Shown: positions 4,704 to 9,634 of the stretch, piece after piece | Position numbering within the stretch: position 1 is the stretch's first letter | How the letters are laid out: the number at the start of each line of letters is the position of its first letter | Assembly: GCA_017998095.1 (NCBI GenBank) | Contig: JAGODU010000151.1 | Span: 1 to 9,634, forward strand | Length of the DNA: 9,634 nt | Source: Prolixibacteraceae bacterium | Lineage (GTDB): Bacteria; Bacteroidota; Bacteroidia; Bacteroidales; Prolixibacteraceae | Direction: 5' to 3' | Program-made: the position numbers and the translations under genes | The notes under the pieces: generated by a model | What the model saw: the letters and a program-made list of their open reading frames with translations, nothing else | Database searches by the model: none | Told to the model about the DNA's origin: nothing

Positions 4704-6682
4704 TGCAAAGATATCTCACCAAATCACGGTTTAAACTGGCACTGGATTGTCCAGCCAAACTCTTTTACACTGGTAAATCCCAATACCCAGATAAATCTCA
4801 GGATGATGCATTCTTGGAAGCATTGGCTGAAGGTGGTTTTCAGGTTGGGGCATTGGCAAAATGTTATTACCCAGATGGAATTGAAATTACAGAACGAGGC
4901 TACGACATTCCTCTTCAAAAAACACAGGAACTTCTCTCTCACGGTACTGTTACTATTTTCGAAGGTGCTTTCAAATACCAAAATCTATTCATCAGGGCAG
5001 ATATCATTGAGAAAAAAGGGAACGACATAAACCTTCTGGAAGTTAAATCATCCTCTTTTGGCGGAACTGACAGCAGCAATATGCTTACTAAGAAAGGGTT
5101 CATCGATTCTGGCTGGTCTGAGTATGTATATGACGTAGCCTTCCAAAAATATGTCATCACCAAAGCATATCCCAATTGGAATGTCCGTGCATACCTTATG
5201 CTTGCGGATAAAAATTCAGTTGCAACTGTCGATGGCTTAAATCAGAAATTCCTGTTGAAAACAGTAGAAGATGAAAGAACTGTTGTCGAAATTGTCGGTG
5301 ATGTCTCCCCGGATGGACTTGGAGAGGAAGTTTTAATCAGGGTTTGTGTTGATGCTTTAACTGAGAAGATATTTAATGGGACTGACTCTCCCAATCCCCC
5401 GGAACAAGGTTTCACCGATTACTTACATTATTTGGCAGACATGTATGAAAGGGATGAGAAGATTGTTGTCCCGATTCATAAAGATTGTAAGGTTTGTGAA
5501 TTTCAAGCCACTCCGGAACAGGAAAAAGTTGGGAAATTGTCAGGATTTACAGAGTGCTGGAAAGCACAACTCAATTGGGATGATGCAATGTTTGATTTGC
5601 CAAGAATCTTGGATATCTGGGACTTCCGGAAAAAACAAGATTTAATGGATTCTGGCATTTACTTAATGCGTGATGTTGAAGAAGAACATATCGGTGATAT
5701 TGAACCAAGTTCAGATGGAAAATTAACCAGAACAGAACGGCAATGGTTACAAGTAAGGAAAACGGTTGAAAATGATACCACACCTTATATTAATATAAAA
5801 GGACTCGAAATAGAATTCAAGAAATTCACCTATCCGCTCCATTTCATCGATTTCGAGACATCGATGGTTGCTATTCCCTTCTTCCGGGGAAGGAGACCCT
5901 ATGAACAGGTTGCTTTTCAATTTTCACACCATATCGTTCATTCAGATTTAACCATTGAACATAAAGGACAGTATCTAAGCGATACAGTCGGCATGTTCCC
6001 TAACTTTGAGTTTGTGAGAAGACTGAAAGCTGAACTTGAAAATGACAATGGCACAATATTCAGGTATGCACCACACGAAAACACAGTTTTAAACCAGATT
6101 ATGGCTCAGTTGAATGAAGCAACACCAGAAGAAGTTCCTGATAAACAAGATTTGGTTTCTTTCATTAAATCGATTACACATGGAAACAATCATGAGGGTG
6201 CAAGGGACATGGTTGACTTGCTGAAATTGGTTAAGTGGTATTATTATCATTTGAGGATGCGTGGCTCAAATTCCCTGAAATACGTCCTGCCAGCCGTTTT
6301 GAACTCATCAGAATACTTGCAAAACAAATACTCTCAACCTATTTATGGCAAAAATTCACACATTAAGAGTCTGAATTATGATGATGATTGGGTATGGCTC
6401 AGACAGAATGCTGATGGCAATATTATTAATCCATATGAACTCCTTCCCCCATTATTTGAAGGAATTGATGATAATCAGATTGAACAATTCTTGATGAAAA
6501 GCAACATTCAAGAAGGTGGTGCAGCAATGACGGCTTACGCAAGGATGCAATTCATGCAAATGTCAGATTTGGAAAGGTATGCCATAGCCAGTGGGTTGTT
6601 GAAATATTGTGAACTCGATACTTTGGCAATGGTTATGCTTTGGGAGTATTGGAATATGTGTCAAATCGGCAAATCTTCATAA
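4703..6682 (+). CDS. DUF2779-type protein: Cas4/RecB-like nuclease fused to DEDD exonuclease domain
   Basis: A 659-residue protein with two nuclease-like parts. N-terminal part (1-290): a PD-(D/E)XK core with E87, D100, E113-V-K115 (in LLEVKSSS) and the downstream motif Q148-K-Y150. C16 plus C262, C265 and C285 are spaced like the four cysteines that hold an iron-sulphur cluster in Cas4 and AddB nucleases. C-terminal part (about 378-650): an RNase H-like DEDD exonuclease fold of the DUF2779 type, with D383 and E385 in HFIDFET, E459 in APHEN, D505 in MVDLLKLV, and Y635/D639 in YCELDTLAM (suggesting the DEDDy subtype). All expected catalytic residues are present, so both may be active on DNA or RNA ends. 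The start is a GTG whose G is the last base of the methyltransferase stop (TAGTG), implying translational coupling. Together they look like a modification plus degradation pair. The 3' end overlaps the convergent initiator gene by 22 bases. Confidence 0.9.
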   Translation: MQRYLTKSRFKLALDCPAKLFYTGKSQYPDKSQDDAFLEALAEGGFQVGALAKCYYPDGIEITERGYDIPLQKTQELLSHGTVTIFEGAFKYQNLFIRADIIEKKGNDINLLEVKSSSFGGTDSSNMLTKKGFIDSGWSEYVYDVAFQKYVITKAYPNWNVRAYLMLADKNSVATVDGLNQKFLLKTVEDERTVVEIVGDVSPDGLGEEVLIRVCVDALTEKIFNGTDSPNPPEQGFTDYLHYLADMYERDEKIVVPIHKDCKVCEFQATPEQEKVGKLSGFTECWKAQLNWDDAMFDLPRILDIWDFRKKQDLMDSGIYLMRDVEEEHIGDIEPSSDGKLTRTERQWLQVRKTVENDTTPYINIKGLEIEFKKFTYPLHFIDFETSMVAIPFFRGRRPYEQVAFQFSHHIVHSDLTIEHKGQYLSDTVGMFPNFEFVRRLKAELENDNGTIFRYAPHENTVLNQIMAQLNEATPEEVPDKQDLVSFIKSITHGNNHEGARDMVDLLKLVKWYYYHLRMRGSNSLKYVLPAVLNSSEYLQNKYSQPIYGKNSHIKSLNYDDDWVWLRQNADGNIINPYELLPPLFEGIDDNQIEQFLMKSNIQEGGAAMTAYARMQFMQMSDLERYAIASGLLKYCELDTLAMVMLWEYWNMCQIGKSS

Positions 6683-7926
6683 TTATCAAGTTCTTGCTGA
6701 GTGAATACCCTTGGTGGCTTTGGTATTGTTACTGGTATAATGATTTTCAACTTCAGTACTTCATTATTAAAAATATCTCTTATTTCTTGTCTCTTATTAA
6801 ATGACCTGATTAAAGCAATCAAATCATTTGGTAGAACTCTTGGCAAATTGTTCTTAATGAAAAGATTTATATATTCATTTGTTGGTTGTTCATTTGGATT
6901 CTCTGCCTTCCAGATATTAAAACTATGAAACCAAATAAGACTGTCGAATTGTTTTAATGTTGTTGGTAAATTAGTTTCTTTTTTAAAATCATTATAAATG
7001 TCACATACATATTGGTAATTGTACTCTTTGAATAAATTGGAATGATACTGTCGAATTTCTTCTTGTATGTCAATGCCATTATAAACATAGGCACTAACCT
7101 TTGGTACTACCTTCTCAACATTAACCTTTGGTAATGTACCTTCAACAATGTTTTTAGATTTGCTCTCATTTACATTGTCGCTATTCTCCAAATCTTTTGT
7201 TGGGGTGTTATTAATAAGAACACTTGAATTGCTCCGATTTTCTCTAACCCCTGTTGGAGTGTGCAGCAAAGTCGTGCACCCCGCAGGGGAAGTGCACGAC
7301 TTTTGCGGAACACTCCCCAAAGCCAAACTCCCTTGTTCAATTTTATATTCACTTTTCTTTTTCTCTTCTTTATTATATTCATTAGGTGGAGTTACTTCAC
7401 CATTAAGGTATAGTCTGTTCTCCTTAGTAGGGGTATTATGTTCACCTATGGTTGGTGTAGAATCTTCACCTATAGGGTGAATTTTGTTCACTTGGGTTAT
7501 ATCACCAATTGATTTATTTTGTTCACCTTCAAGTTTTAGTTTAGGTGAACTTACTTCACCTTTGCTTTTATTCGGTATGGGTATATTTTCTTCAACAATT
7601 TTAAGTGTTTCTTTAAGTTTTCTTAATTCTTCTTCTGGCATACCAATGACAATAAAATAATTCTGGTCATTTTCCAAAATATAGTTGTTTTGTTTTAGCC
7701 ATTTCCATCTTGCAATTATCCATTTTTTTGAAATATTTAATTCTTTCGCTATACGTGTGTATGCCAGAATATAATTACCACTGTCTGACTGGCTGTATAG
7801 AAATGTTATAATCAATTTATCAACTGGTGTTAGAACTGGGTGTGAAAGTACTTCAAGCGGTACTTTTGCGTATTTGGTTTGTGGCTTCATAATGTTCAAT
7901 TTTTTGCCACGGAGTTTAGTCTTCAT
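6661..7926 (-). CDS. Replication initiator-like protein with winged-helix domain and origin-like repeats in its gene
   Basis: A 421-residue protein. Residues 17-96 form a winged-helix module of the HTH_36 type (YAKVPLEVLSHPVLTPVDKL, LAYTRIAKELNISKKWI, then a short hairpin ending YFIVIG) as found in phage and plasmid replication proteins. Residues 97-275 are a polar low-complexity linker rich in GE and TPT motifs. Residues 280-395 are helical (EYNYQYVCDIYNDFKK, FDSLIWFHSFNIWK) and may recruit the helicase or its loader. The linker-coding DNA holds the repeats, AT-rich tract and hairpin annotated separately. This layout, DNA-binding head, origin in the middle of the gene, partner-binding tail, is that of lambda O-type initiators. 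The ATG at 7926 was taken as the start; M13 at 7890 is an alternative that fits the domain edge. It is the last gene of a minus-strand series and has a 5' leader with structure. Function is inferred from architecture. Confidence 0.72.
   Translation of the reverse strand: MKTKLRGKKLNIMKPQTKYAKVPLEVLSHPVLTPVDKLIITFLYSQSDSGNYILAYTRIAKELNISKKWIIARWKWLKQNNYILENDQNYFIVIGMPEEELRKLKETLKIVEENIPIPNKSKGEVSSPKLKLEGEQNKSIGDITQVNKIHPIGEDSTPTIGEHNTPTKENRLYLNGEVTPPNEYNKEEKKKSEYKIEQGSLALGSVPQKSCTSPAGCTTLLHTPTGVRENRSNSSVLINNTPTKDLENSDNVNESKSKNIVEGTLPKVNVEKVVPKVSAYVYNGIDIQEEIRQYHSNLFKEYNYQYVCDIYNDFKKETNLPTTLKQFDSLIWFHSFNIWKAENPNEQPTNEYINLFIKNNLPRVLPNDLIALIRSFNKRQEIRDIFNNEVLKLKIIIPVTIPKPPRVFTQQELDNYEDLPI
7095..7133. 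repeat. Direct repeat of TAACCTTTGGTA inside the initiator gene
   Basis: TAACCTTTGGTA occurs at 7095-7106 and again at 7122-7133, 27 bases apart. The spacing is a multiple of three, and in the protein the copies encode a repeated PKV motif (LPKVNV and VPKVSA), so this is most simply a short protein-level duplication in the linker rather than a binding site. Confidence 0.4.
7254..7320. other. Long GC-rich hairpin inside the initiator gene
   Basis: GCAAAGTCGTGCAC (7266-7279) pairs with GTGCACGACTTTTGC (7292-7306) apart from one extra T, and inside it CCC (7280-7282) and GGG (7286-7288) close a GCA loop. Outside, TTGGAGTGT (7254-7262) and ACACTCCCCAA (7310-7320) extend the arms with small gaps. 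The structure is a GC-rich island in an AT-rich gene. It could act in replication start (a single-strand or priming signal next to an origin) or be an inserted palindromic element. The frame passes through it intact, at about residues 203-224. Confidence 0.6.
7336..7384. other. AT-rich, G-free tract beside the repeat array (possible unwinding element)
   Basis: The plus strand has 49 bases with no G at all, mostly T with scattered A and C, between the GC-rich hairpin and the TTCACC array. Replication origins often have such an easily melted stretch next to initiator binding sites. On the coding strand it encodes a Lys/Glu-rich linker (EEKKKSEYK), so a protein-level explanation for the composition also exists. 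Confidence 0.45.
7396..7560. repeat. Array of TTCACC motifs in the initiator gene (candidate origin iterons)
   Basis: TTCACC or a one-base variant starts at 7396, 7418 (TTCTCC), 7441, 7465, 7487 (TTCACT), 7501 (ATCACC), 7522 and 7555. The first five are 22, 23, 24 and 22 bases apart, about two helical turns. The best copies extend to TTCACCTAT. The inverse GGTGAA also occurs at 7476-7481 and 7544-7549. In the gene (minus strand) several copies encode Gly-Glu in frame, but the copies at 7418, 7487 and the inverse ones are read in other frames, so selection appears to act on the DNA and not only on the protein. Iterons for the initiator encoded by the same gene are the most likely explanation. 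Confidence 0.6.
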
Positions 7927-7930
7927 TTTC

Positions 7931-7998
7931 TGACTGTGTTTAATAAATGTAATTCGTTTGACTGTGTAAACCCTTTATTCTGGTCTGGTACACAGTCA
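7931..7998. promoter_or_regulatory. Three TGACTGTGT motifs in the initiator leader
   Basis: TGACTGTGT occurs at 7931-7939 and 7959-7967 (28 bases apart), and inverted as ACACAGTCA at 7990-7998. In the minus-strand transcript the first two read ACACAGTC and the last reads GACTGTGT, so the last can pair with either. The copy at 7931-7939 lies only four bases before the start codon, where a ribosome would bind. As DNA they could equally be repeated protein-binding sites. Confidence 0.55.
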
Positions 7999-8020
7999 AT
8001 GAAACCAGACCAGAAAGGGT
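7970..8020 (-). promoter_or_regulatory. Stem-loop in the 5' leader of the initiator gene
   Basis: Read on the minus strand, ACCCTTTCTGGTCTGGT (8020-8004) pairs with ACCAGACCAGAATAAAGGGT (7989-7970), leaving a three-base bulge in the second arm. This gives 17 pairs around a 14-base loop that contains GACTGTGT, complementary to two downstream ACACAGTC copies. A loop pairing with downstream sequence would form a pseudoknot, and pairing with the copy next to the start codon would hide the start. Pseudoknots in leaders control initiator translation in some plasmids. There is no U-tract, so it is unlikely to be a simple terminator for the upstream gene. Confidence 0.55.
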
Positions 8021-8037
8021 AAGCATTTCTGCTTTCT

Positions 8038-8060
8038 TATAAATACTTCAATGTTTCAAA
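8038..8060 (-). promoter_or_regulatory. Promoter-like box upstream of the initiator gene (copy 1)
   Basis: On the minus strand this reads TTTGAA, a four-base gap with ACAT, then TGAAGTATTTATA. The same box, with a two-base gap, lies upstream of the micro-gene at 8942-8962. Being upstream of both minus-strand transcription units suggests a shared promoter or operator. This copy overlaps the stop codon of the upstream gene and lies just before the leader stem-loop, so the structured leader would be at the very start of its transcript. Confidence 0.45.
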
Positions 8061-8334
8061 ATGGAAGTTCGGCATAACTATCGACATTAGAATCTGATAT
8101 ATCTACAACCCATGCTGCTGGATAGTTCTTTTTAAGTTCAGTTGGTGCTACCTGCAAACGATATATATTTTTGCGCTTTAAGTATTGTATCCTTCCAATG
8201 CCAATGTTCTTTACATATGTATAGTGCAGGTCTGTATAGCCTGCGTCTTGCAGTGCTTTAAACCTCTGATATTCTTCAGGGTATTCTCTGATGATGTTCT
8301 GCACTTCGGTCTGTATTTCGATTAACGATTTCAT
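8056..8334 (-). CDS. Hypothetical protein, 92 aa, in the replication-type module
   Basis: A 92-residue soluble protein. The N-terminal half is helical (IEIQTEVQNIIREYPEEY), the centre basic (IQYLKRKNIYR, about 49-59), and the C-terminus beta-rich and acidic (AAWVVDISDSNVDSYAELPF). I do not recognise a family. The ATG at 8334 overlaps the TGA of the preceding gene in an ATGA arrangement, so translation of the two is coupled. It precedes the initiator gene by 129 bases containing a promoter-like box and a leader hairpin. An accessory part in replication or mobilisation is possible from context only. Confidence 0.65.
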   Translation of the reverse strand: MKSLIEIQTEVQNIIREYPEEYQRFKALQDAGYTDLHYTYVKNIGIGRIQYLKRKNIYRLQVAPTELKKNYPAAWVVDISDSNVDSYAELPF

Positions 8335-8816
8335 TTTTCTTTGATTTCAATTTCTTTCATAAGTCCTATTAGTTGTTGAAGTTCATCAGTGGTTAGACCA
8401 GAATTATTTATAATGTTTATGACCTTTTTTAATGCTCCTTCAACCTTATTTTTTTGAAGGTCTTCGCCTTGTTCTTTCCTGAATCTTTTAATGAAATCAA
8501 TTGCTTTAGCAGTATTATATCTTTTTTTACATATAACATTTGCTATTTCTACTGCTATTTGGTGATTATATAATTCGGCAACCCTGCCAATATGTTGGAG
8601 TATGGTTTTCTTGTATATTTTTTCCTTCTTCTTGTCCAAAAGGTATGTATAAGCATCATTGTCTTTGAGTAAGCCAAATGCTATTGCTAAATATGCTTCA
8701 TTATGTAAGGTTCTCTTGGTCTGAAATACTACATTCCCACCCACCATTAATATTGATGCTTTTAACGCTTTATGAAGTTCTGGTCTACCTTTTTTATTTT
8801 TGGAAATTTTTTCCAT
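8331..8816 (-). CDS. Hypothetical basic protein, 161 aa, in the replication-type module
   Basis: A 161-residue, lysine-rich, largely helical protein of unknown family. It opens with KNKKGRPELHK (about 6-16), whose GRP flanked by lysines resembles a single AT-hook-like basic patch; residues 36-120 form several amphipathic helices with many Lys, and residues 125-157 another helix pair. Nucleic-acid binding is plausible but unproven. The ATG at 8816 has AAAGGA about seven bases upstream, part of which is also the stop codon region of the 29-residue frame before it. Its own stop overlaps the next start (ATGA). It is the central gene of the three-gene minus-strand unit ahead of the initiator. Confidence 0.7.
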   Translation of the reverse strand: MEKISKNKKGRPELHKALKASILMVGGNVVFQTKRTLHNEAYLAIAFGLLKDNDAYTYLLDKKKEKIYKKTILQHIGRVAELYNHQIAVEIANVICKKRYNTAKAIDFIKRFRKEQGEDLQKNKVEGALKKVINIINNSGLTTDELQQLIGLMKEIEIKEK

Positions 8817-8820
8817 AATT

Positions 8821-8910
8821 CTATCCTTTAATTATTATGTCTTCGAATTTGTCAGTTGATAATGGTGGTATTAATTCTTTAAATTCCGGATTTATGATAA
8901 TTTCTTCCAT
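8821..8910 (-). CDS. Micro-gene, 29 aa, resembling the start of ParB-like proteins
   Basis: The ATG at 8910 is preceded by AAGGA at good distance and opens a 29-residue frame that ends at TAG (8823-8821), four bases before the next gene. Its sequence contains INPEFKELIPPLS, which closely resembles the conserved opening of ParB-N-terminal-domain proteins of phages and Bacteroidota elements (typically I.P.F..LI.PL followed by an acidic helix). The following family elements (a helix with E.NI, then G..DP and a G.HR motif) are absent, and I could not find them continued in another frame. It is either a decayed remnant whose start signals survive, or a translated leader peptide coupled to the next gene. 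Confidence 0.5.
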   Translation of the reverse strand: MEEIIINPEFKELIPPLSTDKFEDIIIKG

Positions 8911-8941
8911 ATATATCCTTGATTTTTTACACTAAATTTTC

Positions 8942-8962
8942 TATAAATACTTCACATTCAAA
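8942..8962 (-). promoter_or_regulatory. Promoter-like box upstream of the micro-gene (copy 2)
   Basis: On the minus strand this reads TTTGAA, TG, then TGAAGTATTTATA, ending 31 bases before the micro-gene start. The 13-base part is identical to the box at 8038-8050, and the TTTGAA part is shared with a two-base spacing difference. The position suits a promoter for the minus-strand unit, or an operator over it. Confidence 0.45.
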
Positions 8963-9154
8963 TTACTTTCAAATGTTATCACAAAATTACCTGTTACCTT
9001 AATACAAACTCGTCCATTTTTTCAACAAACATCAAAATGATGATTTCATGCCACTTTGCGCTTCTCCAGAAAAGAGTTTTCTCGATAGTATGGATAAGCA
9101 TTATTAGTGAAAAGAATGTTTGTGATTAAGTTTCTTTTTTTAGAAATCATTTGG

Positions 9155-9173
9155 TACATTTGACATGATTGTC
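9155..9173 (+). promoter_or_regulatory. Promoter-like -7 box and overlapping dyad before the third XRE gene
   Basis: TACATTTG at 9155-9162 fits the Bacteroidota -7 consensus TAnnTTTG exactly; a TTTC at 9131-9134, 20 bases upstream, is a weak -33 partner. Overlapping its end is GACATGATTGTC (9162-9173), a GACA/TGTC dyad with a four-base centre, placed where an autoregulating XRE protein would bind. Controller-protein operators in restriction-modification loci have similar short GAC/GTC dyads. A GTCAAA just before the ATG pairs with TTTGAC at 9159-9164 as a wider inverted repeat. Confidence 0.4.
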
Positions 9174-9190
9174 TAATCAATACCGTCAAA

Positions 9191-9478
9191 ATGAAAAGTG
9201 TAGAATTTGGGAGCTATTTGAAACAGATTCGGGAGAAAAAGAATATACCGCAGCGAAAGGTTGCTCACCGTCTCGATATTGACACCAGTACATTGAGCAA
9301 GATTGAACTTGGAGAGAGACAATTATCAATATCAATGATTCAAGGACTGGCAGATGAACTGGGTTTGGATTTTCGAGAACTACAAATCAAATACATTTCG
9401 GAGAAGATTTTGCATGATTTTAATAATCAACCATTCTTAAAAGATGCTCTTAGGGAAACCATTAACCAAATCAAATAA
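9191..9478 (+). CDS. XRE-family helix-turn-helix regulator (third), 95 aa
   Basis: A 95-residue canonical XRE protein: an N-terminal helix (FGSYLKQIREKKNIP), the HTH QRKVAHRLDIDTSTLSKIEL with the typical following GERQLS (about 21-46), then LADELGLDFRELQ, and a C-terminal helical tail (residues 65-95). Such small regulators with a tail of this sort often precede DNA methyltransferase or restriction genes in Bacteroidota, where they act as autoregulated controllers. That the next gene belongs to such a system is inference, since it is cut off. The ATG at 9191 is preceded by a -7-like box and a small dyad. The 280-base gap on its left (8911-9190) holds divergent promoters and no coding sequence that I can support. 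Confidence 0.85.
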   Translation: MKSVEFGSYLKQIREKKNIPQRKVAHRLDIDTSTLSKIELGERQLSISMIQGLADELGLDFRELQIKYISEKILHDFNNQPFLKDALRETINQIK

Positions 9479-9520
9479 TTAAAGTTTAATAGTACTGCCG
9501 TTGAACAAACATCATTCAAT

Positions 9521-9634
9521 ATGATAGAAATTGATAGGCATAGAAGTTATAAGTTATACTGGATTGATTTTTCCGAATCACAAAAAGATTTAGTCCTGAA
9601 CAGACTGGATAGTTTGGGTCTGAAAATTCTGGAC
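9521..9634 (+). CDS. Start of an unidentified gene, cut by the window end
   Basis: An ATG at 9521 opens a frame that runs to the last base, giving 38 residues (MIEIDRHRSYKLYWIDFSES and onwards, ending LGLKILD). It follows the third XRE gene by 42 bases on the same strand and is probably in its operon. There is no Shine-Dalgarno sequence, which is common in this phylum. The visible part contains no recognisable motif; a restriction, methylation or other effector gene is possible only by context. Confidence 0.55.
   Translation, partial: MIEIDRHRSYKLYWIDFSESQKDLVLNRLDSLGLKILD

Noticed and set aside
7148..7480. Open frame of 110 residues opposite the initiator gene
   Set aside because: It is the complement of the repetitive, GE/TPT-rich linker of the initiator; the composition is explained by that gene and no start signals are present.
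1..9634. CRISPR array, tRNA, rRNA or insertion sequence
   Set aside because: No regularly spaced long repeats with unique spacers, no tRNA-like cloverleaf, no rRNA-like stretch and no transposase with terminal inverted repeats were seen. The TTCACC array is too short and variable for CRISPR repeats.

Overview
The window looks like an accessory, mobile-element-derived stretch of a low-GC bacterial chromosome (or large plasmid), most likely from the Bacteroidota. The reasons are an AT-rich composition with many weak or absent Shine-Dalgarno sequences, a SiaC/DUF1987-type gene with the acidic WYYEDDDDD signature common in that phylum, promoter-like TAnnTTTG boxes, and small XRE regulators. Nothing here fixes the genus. 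No rRNA, tRNA, CRISPR array or insertion sequence is visible.

Left part (1-2231). The window opens with what may be the last codons of an upstream gene, then two adjacent small unknown genes (91-486 and 489-821) that look like distant paralogues. Facing them on the minus strand are a SiaC-like regulatory phosphoprotein gene (906-1313), a gene-poor 330-base gap, and a short catalytic-domain-only tyrosine recombinase (1644-2231). Three copies of GTGATAC lie upstream of the recombinase.

Centre (2436-6682). A 61-residue minus-strand gene and an XRE regulator diverge from a long inverted repeat whose arms carry an ATG for each gene. A second small XRE regulator follows (3188-3439). Then comes a compact pair: a beta-class DNA methyltransferase with an N-terminal winged-helix domain (3525-4703), and a 659-residue DUF2779-type protein overlapping it by one base (4703-6682). 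The latter joins a Cas4/RecB-like PD-(D/E)XK nuclease with cluster cysteines to a DEDD-type exonuclease domain. A regulator, a modification enzyme and a two-nuclease protein in one transcription direction make a plausible restriction-modification-like or defence operon. This is the best candidate for an undescribed system here.

Right part (6661-8910, minus strand). A replication-type module reads towards the nuclease gene: a 29-residue micro-gene resembling the start of ParB-like proteins, a 161-residue and a 92-residue unknown protein, and a 421-residue winged-helix replication initiator-like protein. Inside the initiator gene lies an array of TTCACC motifs, mostly 22-24 bases apart, next to a 49-base tract with no G on the plus strand and a GC-rich hairpin. 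This layout resembles a lambda O-type gene that contains its own origin. The initiator's leader holds a strong stem-loop whose loop can pair with sequences just before the start codon, suggesting RNA-level control. A promoter-like box in front of this gene recurs in front of the micro-gene.

Right edge (9191-9634). A third XRE regulator, with a small dyad just upstream, is followed by a gene cut by the window end. It may begin another regulator-controlled system.
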